64,000 nt of DNA, taken from positions 1 to 64,000 of IMG/VR virus record IMGVR_UViG_3300036945_001096; one strand, written 5' to 3'. Below, in pieces: positions 13,152 through 19,939 of this stretch (its first letter is position 1; each line of letters starts with the position of its first letter). The notes beneath the pieces were generated by a model, which saw nothing but the letters and a program-made list of their open reading frames with translations, was not told where the DNA came from and ran no database searches. Position numbers and translations under genes: made by a program. Origin of the DNA: a virus.

Positions 13152-13167
13152 GGAACAAATATATTAT
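13152..13167 (+). promoter_or_regulatory. early-type promoter GGAAC-N5-TATTAT
   Basis: GGAAC 13152-13156, TATTAT 13162-13167; GTG 13174 after 6 nt. Confidence 0.6.
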
Positions 13168-13173
13168 AATAAC

Positions 13174-13422
13174 GTGAAACCAACATATACACCTATCTTA
13201 GAGCTAAGTGCCTTGTATGATGAAAAGTATATCAGTGATGAGCAATACGACTTCATCTGCGAAAGTAACAGTTTTAGTTTCGGCGACAATGATAAGACTC
13301 TTATCACTGTGCAGCGTATTATTGATGAGCTGAGTGATTGGGGTGTGGGTAAAGATCATAAGCTTAGTAAGCTTATTATGGATGAGAATGGTGATGAGAT
13401 TTATATTGACTTGGAAGCTTAA
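13174..13422 (+). CDS. hypothetical protein (82 aa), GTG start
   Basis: Longer in-frame starts lie inside the preceding gene and upstream of the promoter, so GTG 13174, at the predicted +1, is preferred. A leaderless GTG would be unusual. Acidic soluble protein, no motif. Confidence 0.5.
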   Translation: MKPTYTPILELSALYDEKYISDEQYDFICESNSFSFGDNDKTLITVQRIIDELSDWGVGKDHKLSKLIMDENGDEIYIDLEA

Positions 13423-13442
13423 TTAGTAATTAGTTAGCCCTC

Positions 13443-13458
13443 GGAACAAACATATAAT
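13443..13458 (+). promoter_or_regulatory. early-type promoter GGAAC-N5-TATAAT
   Basis: Perfect GGAAC 13443-13447 and TATAAT 13453-13458; ATG 13496. Confidence 0.75.
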
Positions 13459-13495
13459 TATAGTGCACAGTAAAACAAATAACATCTAAAACATT

Positions 13496-13888
13496 ATGAA
13501 TATCTATAAAGTAGTCCTAGGCGGTGATGAAGGTCATGAAGTCTCTGATCCTGGTCCTTTTATTAGCAACATTAAAGAGGTTTCGGATGCTTTACGCACA
13601 AGTAATCCAGATGAGATGGATATGTATAAAGATCATATGGATTATATTAAGGGACGGGTAAAAGAACTTAAGAATGTTACTGTAGTAGCAAATATGCTTA
13701 ACTTCCAGAAGTTAGCAAAGACAGGTTATGTAGCACTTTATACGGCGCCAAATGAGGTAGATGAAGAAGGAGAGTATATAGATGCAACTTGCGTAGATGG
13801 TGCATTGTTTGTAGCAGGTCCAGATAAGGCTAAGGTATTGGAAATTGTTAATGGTATTGAGCAAGGCTTCTGTGATGGTATATTTTAA
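13496..13888 (+). CDS. hypothetical protein (130 aa)
   Basis: Alpha/beta, moderately acidic, compact hydrophobic strands near the end (GALFVAGPDKAKVLEIV). No family recognised. The next gene follows after 11 nt. Confidence 0.6.
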   Translation: MNIYKVVLGGDEGHEVSDPGPFISNIKEVSDALRTSNPDEMDMYKDHMDYIKGRVKELKNVTVVANMLNFQKLAKTGYVALYTAPNEVDEEGEYIDATCVDGALFVAGPDKAKVLEIVNGIEQGFCDGIF

Positions 13889-13899
13889 TTATTACTCAT

Positions 13900-14118
13900 A
13901 TGAACGATCAAAGCTTCCATATCGAACAAGACTATAAATGGGTGAGTGAACAAAACCCGGTAACAAAGCAATGGATGAAGAATAAGCAAGTAGCTCTTAA
14001 TACATATACAGTATATGAATATGTAGGAGAGCCTCTATATCAAACACCTGTATTAGTAGGGGTAAGTAATAAGGAAGCTAAGGAATACGTTAATAAAATA
14101 GTTAAAAATCATAGTTAA
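13900..14118 (+). CDS. hypothetical protein (72 aa)
   Basis: Small beta-rich protein (TYTVYEYVGEPLYQTPVLVG). Same operon as the preceding gene. Confidence 0.55.
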   Translation: MNDQSFHIEQDYKWVSEQNPVTKQWMKNKQVALNTYTVYEYVGEPLYQTPVLVGVSNKEAKEYVNKIVKNHS

Positions 14119-14298
14119 ATTAACGAAAAACCTAATGCGGCACCGGAAGGTTATAGGAGGATGGGAGAGGGATTTACAAGAGAGGTATGGGAGATCATAG
14201 AAATGTCAGAATGCTAACAAAATATAAACAAAAATAATGCTGCTTCAAGAGAGAATTCGAAGCCCAAGCTAAGATTCTCAAATCTATGAGCAGCGCTG
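14119..14298 (+). other. non-coding, partly structured
   Basis: No ORF. Purine-rich first part (14140-14200). The second part folds as CTGCT...AGCAG enclosing GAGAAT...ATTCTC (about 14241-14295), next to the late promoter. Possible small RNA. Confidence 0.35.
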
Positions 14299-14302
14299 AA
14301 TA

Positions 14303-14310
14303 AATAAATA
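14303..14310 (+). promoter_or_regulatory. T4-type late promoter AATAAATA
   Basis: Octamer 14303-14310 (a second overlapping one at 14299); ATG 14316 after 5 nt. Confidence 0.65.
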
Positions 14311-14315
14311 TACCT

Positions 14316-14852
14316 ATGAAAGACAAACATGATTATAAGTTAATTTCAGAAGCTTATGCTTCTATCTATAAAGAGAACACCGACGAGGACTACGGAACAA
14401 AAGTAGCTAACGCGGTAGTAAGGTGCGAAGATAACTATGATAGTCTTGGTGATGATCCAACCTGTTTTATAATTTTACCAGAAGATAATAATTCAGACAT
14501 CTACACTAATTATGGGTTTGAAGACCTTATGCTACATATGCCTTATGAATTCGTCGACACTGGTAAACCAGGTCCAGATGCAGACGAGGCTAAATTAACT
14601 ATCGAAGATGCTATTGCTAAAGGAGTATTCAAAACAAAAGACATCACACTCGTGGATGATCCATTATCATTCTTTAATTCAATTGCTAGTGGTAAGCTTA
14701 CAATTTTGGCTTGCACTGAGATTTTGTATAAACAAAGTGGAGGTCCACGTTTCGTAGTAGGTTCAGGTGGGTTAACACTATTTATAGGTGGTCCAAATGC
14801 AGCAAAAGCTGGTAGAGCCTATTACAAAAACTGGTTAGACGAGATGAGTTAA
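14316..14852 (+). CDS. predicted capsid-targeted protein (178 aa)
   Basis: The N-terminus MKDKHDYKLISE-AYAS fits a T4-type capsid-targeting leader with a predicted gp21 cut after Glu12 (I-S-E/A). The mature part is an acidic alpha/beta protein of unknown function. Late promoter with ATG at +1, consistent with a virion protein, although its neighbours are early-type genes. Confidence 0.6.
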   Translation: MKDKHDYKLISEAYASIYKENTDEDYGTKVANAVVRCEDNYDSLGDDPTCFIILPEDNNSDIYTNYGFEDLMLHMPYEFVDTGKPGPDADEAKLTIEDAIAKGVFKTKDITLVDDPLSFFNSIASGKLTILACTEILYKQSGGPRFVVGSGGLTLFIGGPNAAKAGRAYYKNWLDEMS

Positions 14853-14893
14853 CCATTCACAGAACCCACTCACTGATATCATAGCCCCGCCCA

Positions 14894-14923
14894 GCTCTCA
14901 GAGACAAACAGCGCTCTGAGAGC
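14894..14923 (+). other. 10-bp hairpin
   Basis: GCTCTCAGAG/CTCTGAGAGC in the GC-rich spacer after the previous gene. No T-run follows, so it is an mRNA-end stabiliser or a weak terminator. Confidence 0.45.
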
Positions 14924-14983
14924 CCCGAAACACATTGTTATTCTTGGATATAAGAACCTCATATACATATTAGATCATACTAT

Positions 14984-15166
14984 ATGCGTACAGCTATCAA
15001 TCTACTACTAACACTATTCTTTCTAATACTGGCTATCTTAGAAGGAGCTACATTCAAGCAACAAACTACTCTAGTAATGCAAGTACTAGTAATCATTAAG
15101 ATGGCAGTATTCGGTTATATCATGCTATACTTCTCAAATAAGGTCGATGATAAGATTAGTAAGTAA
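14984..15166 (+). CDS. small membrane protein (60 aa), two TM segments
   Basis: Hydrophobic at about residues 4-20 and 30-50, with a polar KQQTT link and a charged tail (NKVDDKISK). Holin-like size and topology, but this alone does not prove a lysis role. A weak AGAAC-N5-ATACAT lies upstream at 14953. Confidence 0.55.
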   Translation: MRTAINLLLTLFFLILAILEGATFKQQTTLVMQVLVIIKMAVFGYIMLYFSNKVDDKISK

Positions 15167-15681
15167 TCAATAGTATCTAGGAACAGTTTTAGTTAGCTAG
15201 TATATAGGAACAAGGAGAGTCTGCTTTATGCGGCTCTCCTTTCTTATTGTTCCGATTCTTAGTACGGCTATATAGTACTCTGTTCCAGTTCCTGCTTACT
15301 AGGCACAAGTACTTGTTCCTGCGTACTTGTAAGCTTCTTTTATATTAGTATCATATAAAGCCTTGCATTTTAATGCGTACGAAACGCAGGAACTGAAATA
15401 GTATACAGGAAAAATATAGACCCTTAAACTTTATAATATCAAAGTTCCTCGAAAAGTGGTTTACGAATTGGAAGCAGCATTCAAAGCTTTTCAGAAAAGT
15501 CAGGTATGAAAGGTGTATTCTATTTTTTCAGAAAAGTGCGGCTTGCATTTTTTACTTTTCTGAAAAGCTTAGGACTTATTTTTCCTCGGATCCTCCTTCA
15601 ACTCTTACAACGGAACTTTAGTAATATAAATGTAGGGCCGATAGAGCCCTTATTAACAACAACAACAAACTAACTACTAAA
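15167..15681 (+). promoter_or_regulatory. 515-bp regulatory region without genes
   Basis: Holds a hairpin AGGAGAG/CTCTCCT flanked by GGAACAA/TTGTTCC (15207-15253) and an 8-bp ACAAGTAC/GTACTTGT hairpin (15305-15330). It also has a GGAAC-N5-TAGTAT promoter (15389-15404), three close palindromes of the CTTTTCAGAAAAG type (15487-15499, 15524-15536, 15555-15567) and GGAAC-N5-TAATAT at 15612-15627 serving the gene at 15682. Confidence 0.55.
15612..15627 (+). promoter_or_regulatory. early-type promoter GGAAC-N5-TAATAT
   Basis: GGAAC 15612-15616, TAATAT 15622-15627; ATG 15682. The three palindromes lie just upstream. Confidence 0.6.
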
Positions 15682-16044
15682 ATGAAGACCCTAAAAGTGC
15701 CAGCCAAGTTCACCGCAGCTCTACTCCATGAAGCCGATAAGAATCGCATTATCGAAATCCGCAAGAAGCTTAACTTGACGGAAAAAGATACGATGACCGC
15801 AATTTTGGATGCGGCCATTCAGCATATGGAAGAGATGGAATTGGCAGCGGAAGCTAAGAATAAGATTGAGGCTGAGGAAAAGGAGGCTCGTCGCAAGGCT
15901 AAGTATGAAGAGTTTAAGGAGGCGCAAAAGGAAGCGCGTCGTTTGATTGCGGCAGGTAAGGTTAAGAAGAATGATATGGTGGAGGATGTAGAAGATGAAG
16001 ATATGGATTCGGATGACGAAGATTCAGAACCCAGCATTGACTAA
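15682..16044 (+). CDS. RHH-like small DNA-binding candidate with acidic tail, copy 2
   Basis: 120 residues, paralogue of the protein at 6049: the same KFTA... strand, 'K.L.LTEKDTMTAILDAA' helices and a Glu/Ala/Lys coiled coil, but with an added very acidic tail (about residues 100-118). It is surrounded by the palindrome cluster, so it is the best candidate for the protein that binds it. Codon use is cleaner than the neighbours', suggesting high expression. A perfect terminator follows. Ribbon-helix-helix assignment is inference. Confidence 0.7.
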   Translation: MKTLKVPAKFTAALLHEADKNRIIEIRKKLNLTEKDTMTAILDAAIQHMEEMELAAEAKNKIEAEEKEARRKAKYEEFKEAQKEARRLIAAGKVKKNDMVEDVEDEDMDSDDEDSEPSID

Positions 16045-16059
16045 AAGTAATTAGCATAA

Positions 16060-16096
16060 TAGTAGGCTGCTTAATATAAGCAGCCTACTATTATTT
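16060..16096 (+). terminator. rho-independent terminator
   Basis: 12-bp stem AGTAGGCTGCTT / AAGCAGCCTACT followed by ATTATTTTC. Confidence 0.85.
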
Positions 16097-16294
16097 TCTC
16101 ACTCATTTTTCAAATCCGTTTATTTCTGAAAAGTTTGTTGATCTGATATCCTCTTGTAGCTTTCAGAAACCGCTCTAGTACATATTTCATATAATACTTT
16201 TCTGAAACGGTTGATCACCTCTTTTGCATATAAGAGCGTTTCTGAAACGGTATTAAATAATGGTTTCATATAATAATGTTTCACTTTATAGGAT

Positions 16295-16310
16295 GGAACA
16301 AGTATATACT
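16295..16310 (+). promoter_or_regulatory. early-type promoter GGAAC-N5-TATACT
   Basis: GGAAC 16295-16299, TATACT 16305-16310; ATG 16331. Confidence 0.6.
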
Positions 16311-16330
16311 TATTATGCACCCTAATTATT

Positions 16331-16525
16331 ATGACAAATAAACATTTAGAACTTGCAAAGAAATATCTAGAAAAAGAACCTGTTAAAGGGCATCCTCTAT
16401 TAAAGGAAGACGCCATTAAAGATAAAATAGATTTGCAACAACTAATTGATGACTTAAAAGATCTGGTATTAATATTAGAAAACGAGGATGAGCTAACTTG
16501 TTGGGAAGAATGTAATAAAGGATAA
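16331..16525 (+). CDS. hypothetical acidic helical protein (64 aa)
   Basis: Helical (LELAKKYLEKEP ... LQQLIDDLKDLVLILEN), with a CWEEC pair near the end. Lies between blocks of the palindrome cluster and so is probably controlled by them. Confidence 0.6.
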   Translation: MTNKHLELAKKYLEKEPVKGHPLLKEDAIKDKIDLQQLIDDLKDLVLILENEDELTCWEECNKG

Positions 16526-16888
16526 GTTAGCACTTATTAGGGCTGCATATTATTTGTAGCCTTAATTGGTCTTCATATTATACTTTTCAGAAACTGCTAT
16601 ATACTATCTTCATATTATACATTTCAGAAAAGCTTTGATATATAACTCCTAAAAGAATATTTCATATTATACATTTCGGATAAGCTAATGGTTGTCGCTT
16701 CATAATAAATAGTTACATTAATTATATAGATGTTCCTTTGGCTGCATAAAAGGAACCTTTTCAGAAAAGATAGTGGTTATATCGCAGATAACTTTTTTCG
16801 GAAAAGTCGGAACCTCTAGTTCAAAAAAGGTTTTCATATAAAAAGGTTTCAGAGACCAGGGCAAAGGAGTTTTCACTTATTAGTTAAA

Positions 16889-16904
16889 GGAACTTTCGTA
16901 TAAT
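16889..16904 (+). promoter_or_regulatory. early-type promoter GGAAC-N5-TATAAT without downstream ORF
   Basis: Perfect motif: GGAAC 16889-16893, TATAAT 16899-16904. It reads into the GC-rich repeat island and so may make a non-coding transcript. Confidence 0.6.
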
Positions 16905-16926
16905 GAGCCCCATGCCCAATTCTCTG

Positions 16927-17021
16927 CGCAGAGAGCGCTCGGAACCATAAATAGCGCTATTCTCGCCGCAAAAGTCGCGGGAAATTCTATATTCGCCGCA
17001 GAGAGCGCTCGGAACCATAAA
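16927..17021. repeat. duplicated 25-mer in a GC-rich island
   Basis: 16927-16951 and 16997-17021 are identical: CGCAGAGAGCGCTC followed by GGAACCATAAA. Each contains the self-complementary GAGCGCTC. Two further GGAAC boxes at 17028 and 17086. Confidence 0.7.
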
Positions 17022-17085
17022 AAGCTCGGAACCCTCGGAAATTCTCGCGACGCGCGCAGAAAAATAGAAACGCTATATAGGGCCC

Positions 17086-17102
17086 GGAACTTTCGGTAAT
17101 AT
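17086..17102 (+). promoter_or_regulatory. possible early-type promoter GGAAC-N6-TAATAT
   Basis: GGAAC 17086-17090 with TAATAT 17097-17102, one base wider than the other sites. No early gene directly downstream. Confidence 0.35.
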
Positions 17103-17163
17103 AGATAGTATTACGCCTTTCGGGAATTTTTGGGCGGCGTAAAAATATAAAGAGAGGTTTTCT

Positions 17164-17171
17164 TATAAATA
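17164..17171 (+). promoter_or_regulatory. T4-type late promoter TATAAATA
   Basis: Perfect octamer, 5 nt before ATG 17177. Confidence 0.75.
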
Positions 17172-17176
17172 ATCTT

Positions 17177-17800
17177 ATGAAGTTTAAAGATTTAGTTTTA
17201 TTAGCAGAAGATAATGAAAATATTCGAGTTGAAAGAGTGTACTGGGATGATGCTGAGACAAAACCTAAGGAGGAGTATTGGTATAAAGATGGTAAACCTC
17301 ATAGATTAGATTGTCCTGCTCGTCAAGGGTGGTATAAAAATGGTCAAAAAGAATTTGAAGAATGGTATAAAGATAACAAGCTTCATCGCTTAGATGGTCC
17401 TGCTGTTCAACTGTGGTATATAGATGGTCAAAAATATATTGAAGAATGGTTTAGAGATGATGAATTTCATAGATTAGATGGACCTGCTCGTCAATACTGG
17501 TATACAAATGGTCAAAAGATGATTGAAGAGTACTATATAGATGGTAGACCTCATCGCTTAGATGGACCTGCTCGTCAAGATTGGTATAAAAATGGTCAAA
17601 AAGAATTTGAAGAATGGTATAAAGATAGCAAGCTTCATCGCTTAGATGGTCCTGCTAGTCAAGAGTGGGATGAAGATGGTCAAAAGATGATTGAAGAGTA
17701 CTATATAAACGGTAAAGAAATACCACCAAATGAGCTTAAACAACTAACTAAGCAATACGATAAAGAAGATATGGATATATTAGATAACTTAAATTCATAA
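17177..17800 (+). CDS. DGPA-repeat protein 1, predicted capsid cargo
   Basis: 207 residues. The leader MKFKDLVLLAE-D fits a capsid-targeting sequence, cut after Glu11. About five ~30-residue units of the form 'EEWYKDxKLHRLDGPAxxxWYxxGQ' follow, a YwqK/MORN-like beta repeat known in many large phages with no assigned role. It ends in the family tail 'NELKQLTKQYDKEDMDILDNL'-type, shared by all five members in this window. Late promoter with ATG at +1. Confidence 0.75.
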   Translation: MKFKDLVLLAEDNENIRVERVYWDDAETKPKEEYWYKDGKPHRLDCPARQGWYKNGQKEFEEWYKDNKLHRLDGPAVQLWYIDGQKYIEEWFRDDEFHRLDGPARQYWYTNGQKMIEEYYIDGRPHRLDGPARQDWYKNGQKEFEEWYKDSKLHRLDGPASQEWDEDGQKMIEEYYINGKEIPPNELKQLTKQYDKEDMDILDNLNS

Positions 17801-17803
17801 ATA
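17796..17803 (+). promoter_or_regulatory. T4-type late promoter CATAAATA
   Basis: Overlaps the previous stop; ATG 17809 after 5 nt. Confidence 0.6.
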
Positions 17804-17808
17804 ATCTT

Positions 17809-18357
17809 ATGAAGTTTGATCAATTGATTTTATTAGTAGAGAATATTGAAGATTACCAAGATATTAAAGTTATACATACGTATTGGGATGAGGATGATAC
17901 AAAGCTTAAGTCTGAAGAATGGCTTAAAGATGGTGAATTTCATAGATTAGATGGTCCTGCTCGTCAATGGTGGTATAAAAATGGTCAAAAAGAATTTGAA
18001 GAGTGGTTTAAGAATAGCAAGCTTCATCGCTTAGATGGTCCTGCTGTTCAACTGTGGTATATAGATGGTCAAAAACATATTGAAGAATGGTTTAGAGATA
18101 ATAAACGTTATAGGTTAGATAGACCTGCTTATCAATCATGGCATAAAAATGGTAAAAGGCGAAGTGAAGAATGGTATAAAGATAGCAAGCTTCATCGCTT
18201 AGATGGTCCTGCTAGTCAAGTGTGGAATCAAAATGGTGATAAAATAGAAGAAGAGTACTATATAGATGGTAAAGAACTAACACCAAATGAATTTAAACAG
18301 CTAACTAAGCAATATGATAAAGAAGACTTAGATATCTTAGATGACTTAAATTCATAA
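17809..18357 (+). CDS. DGPA-repeat protein 2, predicted capsid cargo
   Basis: 182 residues. Leader MKFDQLILLVE-N (cut after Glu11). Four repeats nearly identical at DNA level to those of the gene upstream, and the same C-terminal tail (FKQLTKQYDKEDLDILDDL). A recent tandem duplication of the upstream gene; its repeat number differs, as expected from recombination. Confidence 0.75.
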   Translation: MKFDQLILLVENIEDYQDIKVIHTYWDEDDTKLKSEEWLKDGEFHRLDGPARQWWYKNGQKEFEEWFKNSKLHRLDGPAVQLWYIDGQKHIEEWFRDNKRYRLDRPAYQSWHKNGKRRSEEWYKDSKLHRLDGPASQVWNQNGDKIEEEYYIDGKELTPNEFKQLTKQYDKEDLDILDDLNS

Positions 18358-18359
18358 AT

Positions 18360-18367
18360 AATAAATA
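18360..18367 (+). promoter_or_regulatory. T4-type late promoter AATAAATA
   Basis: 7 nt before ATG 18375; a second octamer CATAAATA lies at 18353-18360. Confidence 0.6.
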
Positions 18368-18374
18368 TTAACAT

Positions 18375-18752
18375 ATGAATTTCAACGCTCTTCTAGAAAT
18401 CTTAAATGAAATGTCTGAGACTGGTAGTAATGCTTACACTTTAAATTGGGGTAATGGTGTAGTAGGTGTTAATGTCGTTTTTAAGCCAAGTACTAAAGTA
18501 CTGCATAATGAGAGTGGTCCTGCTGTAGAGCTATTCTATAAAGATGGTAAGCCTAAACTTATATCTCATTATAGAGATGGTCAATTACACAATATAAAAG
18601 GTCCTGCTTTAGAAGAGTATGATCAAGACGGTTCTCTCATCGAGAAGAAATACTATATTAAAGGTAAAGAAGTCTTACCTAATGAAGTATCTCAAGCAGC
18701 TAAAGATTACACTGATGAAGATCTTGATATACTAAACGACCTTAATTCGTAA
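18375..18752 (+). CDS. DGPA-repeat protein 3, predicted capsid cargo
   Basis: 125 residues. Leader MNFNALLEILNE-M (cut after Glu12), only two repeat units (NESGPAVELFYKDG, NIKGPALEEYDQDG), then the family tail (PNEVSQAAKDYTDEDLDILND). Its stop overlaps the next ATG by one base (TAATG). Confidence 0.75.
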   Translation: MNFNALLEILNEMSETGSNAYTLNWGNGVVGVNVVFKPSTKVLHNESGPAVELFYKDGKPKLISHYRDGQLHNIKGPALEEYDQDGSLIEKKYYIKGKEVLPNEVSQAAKDYTDEDLDILNDLNS

Positions 18753-19570
18753 TGTTATCGTTTAAAAAATTTTATTTACAGGAAGGCCTTAAGAGTAAGT
18801 ATCTTATACCACCTACTGATGTAGAGAAAACTACTCGAACACACGTATCTAAAAGAGATAGTTCAGCATTCGACGAAGTATATACCAGAAAATCATGGAG
18901 AGATAAACAAGGTAGATTACATAGAGATGATGGACCTGCTATGATTTTAACTGATAATGAATGGTCTCTAGAGTTAAATCTTAATGAGATTATACAAGAG
19001 TATCCCAATATACATCATATTGAAGCTTGGTATACACACGGTAAGTTGAACAGGGAGAATGGCCCTGCTAAAACTACTATAAAAAATGGTAAGATAGAAT
19101 CACAAGAATGGTACAAAAATGGCAAGTATCACCGTATAGGTGGACCTGCAAATGTATATATTTCACAAGGAAGCGGTAAGTTTAAAGATGAAGATTTTTA
19201 TATTGAAGGTAAGTTACAATACAAGAAACAAACTTCTATAACAGCCAGCAATAGAGAACTTATACAGTATCGTGATCCTCAAAATAGATTACACAGAGAA
19301 GATGATAAACCTGCTTATATCTTACAGCCTTCTTCTTTTAGTAAAACTAAGGAAACAAAGTGGTTAAAACACGGTCAGCTTCACCGTCTAACAGGCCCTG
19401 CCATTATAATTAATTTTTATGGTATGACTAGTCCATCAGGCTCAGTTCTACCTGATATTATGGAGTATTACATTGATGGTAAACAAATATTACCTGGTGA
19501 GTTTAAGCAACTAACTAAGCAGTATAGTACAGAAGATATACAAATGTATAACGACTTAACCAGTCTTTAA
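18752..19570 (+). CDS. DGPA-repeat protein 4, predicted capsid cargo
   Basis: 272 residues. Leader MLSFKKFYLQE-G (cut after Glu11). Four more diverged repeats (HRDDGPA, NRENGPA, HRIGGPA, HRLTGPA) with longer inserts, then the family tail (PGEFKQLTKQYSTEDIQMYNDL). Translationally coupled to the gene before it. Its last 15 nt overlap the convergent gene at 19556. Confidence 0.75.
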   Translation: MLSFKKFYLQEGLKSKYLIPPTDVEKTTRTHVSKRDSSAFDEVYTRKSWRDKQGRLHRDDGPAMILTDNEWSLELNLNEIIQEYPNIHHIEAWYTHGKLNRENGPAKTTIKNGKIESQEWYKNGKYHRIGGPANVYISQGSGKFKDEDFYIEGKLQYKKQTSITASNRELIQYRDPQNRLHREDDKPAYILQPSSFSKTKETKWLKHGQLHRLTGPAIIINFYGMTSPSGSVLPDIMEYYIDGKQILPGEFKQLTKQYSTEDIQMYNDLTSL

Positions 19571-19939
19571 TTTTTCGCTAAGGTAGCTGGAAGTACTTTC
19601 AATTTCGCGTCTAAACTTTAATATAAAGGACGCTATAAATTTTTTAGCTGTTTGCTCGTTAGATAGCATCTTCTTAACAAAAACTGGATTGGTTTTTATA
19701 TTGTTTAGTAGCGCTGCTGTAAAACTATTCCAAGCTGGTGCAGGCTCACCTTCATTAAATAATCCCATATCATTTCTGATAGTCTTGAGCATTTGTAATT
19801 TCTCTGGAGTTATTATTACGTCTTTTACACTTGTCGTACCCTTTTTACCGTATTTAGATATTAGACTTTTTCTATGAGCTGCTAAAGATTTTGTATCAAA
19901 AGCTTCATTTATATATTGTGTAAGAAAAATATTTTCCAT
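19556..19939 (-). CDS. predicted capsid-targeted protein (127 aa)
   Basis: N-terminus MENIFLTQYINE-AFDT, the leader here most like the T4 internal-protein leader as I recall it (QEFIAE-A), cut after Glu12. The mature part is basic and helical. Its start directly follows the stop of the upstream gene at 19940. Last gene of the minus-strand operon. Confidence 0.65.
   Translation of the reverse strand: MENIFLTQYINEAFDTKSLAAHRKSLISKYGKKGTTSVKDVIITPEKLQMLKTIRNDMGLFNEGEPAPAWNSFTAALLNNIKTNPVFVKKMLSNEQTAKKFIASFILKFRREIESTSSYLSEKLKTG

Larger units (their letters stand above)
15487..16857. repeat. cluster of about 13 imperfect palindromes (CTTTTCAGAAAAG type)
   Basis: Copies at 15487-15499, 15524-15536, 15555-15567, 16122-16133, 16159-16171, 16197-16210, 16238-16250, 16583-16595, 16621-16632, 16673-16684, 16757-16769, 16793-16806 and 16845-16857. 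The core is TTTC-W/G-GAAA. Several are preceded by TTCATATWATAC. Likely operators for a dimeric protein, or replication iterons. Confidence 0.7.
16526..17176 (+). promoter_or_regulatory. 650-bp gene-free regulatory region
   Basis: The first half has composite units TTCATATTATAC + TTTCAGAAA-type palindrome (16572-16595, 16609-16632, 16661-16684). A GGAAC-N5-TATAAT promoter lies at 16889-16904 with no ORF after it. From ~16905 to 17110 the sequence becomes GC-rich with a duplicated 25-mer and several GGAAC boxes. A late promoter at 17164 ends the region. Confidence 0.55.

Noticed and set aside
15180-15215. Two further GGAAC boxes as promoters
   Set aside because: At five bases' distance there is no -10-like hexamer; they are part of a GGAACAA/TTGTTCC hairpin.
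16120-16533. 137-residue minus-strand frame across the palindrome cluster
   Set aside because: It runs through operator repeats and antisense to a supported gene; residue composition is unnatural.
15487-16857. Short palindromes as a CRISPR array
   Set aside because: Repeats are 11-13 bp, unevenly spaced and in both forms; no cas genes nearby.
16941-17032. GGAAC boxes in the duplicated 25-mer as promoters
   Set aside because: The expected -10 positions read ATAGCG-like sequence, not TATAAT.
17177-19570. Classical MORN repeats or a toxin-antitoxin module
   Set aside because: The unit is YwqK/MORN-like but its spacing and DGPA core differ from true MORN; no toxin partner is seen.
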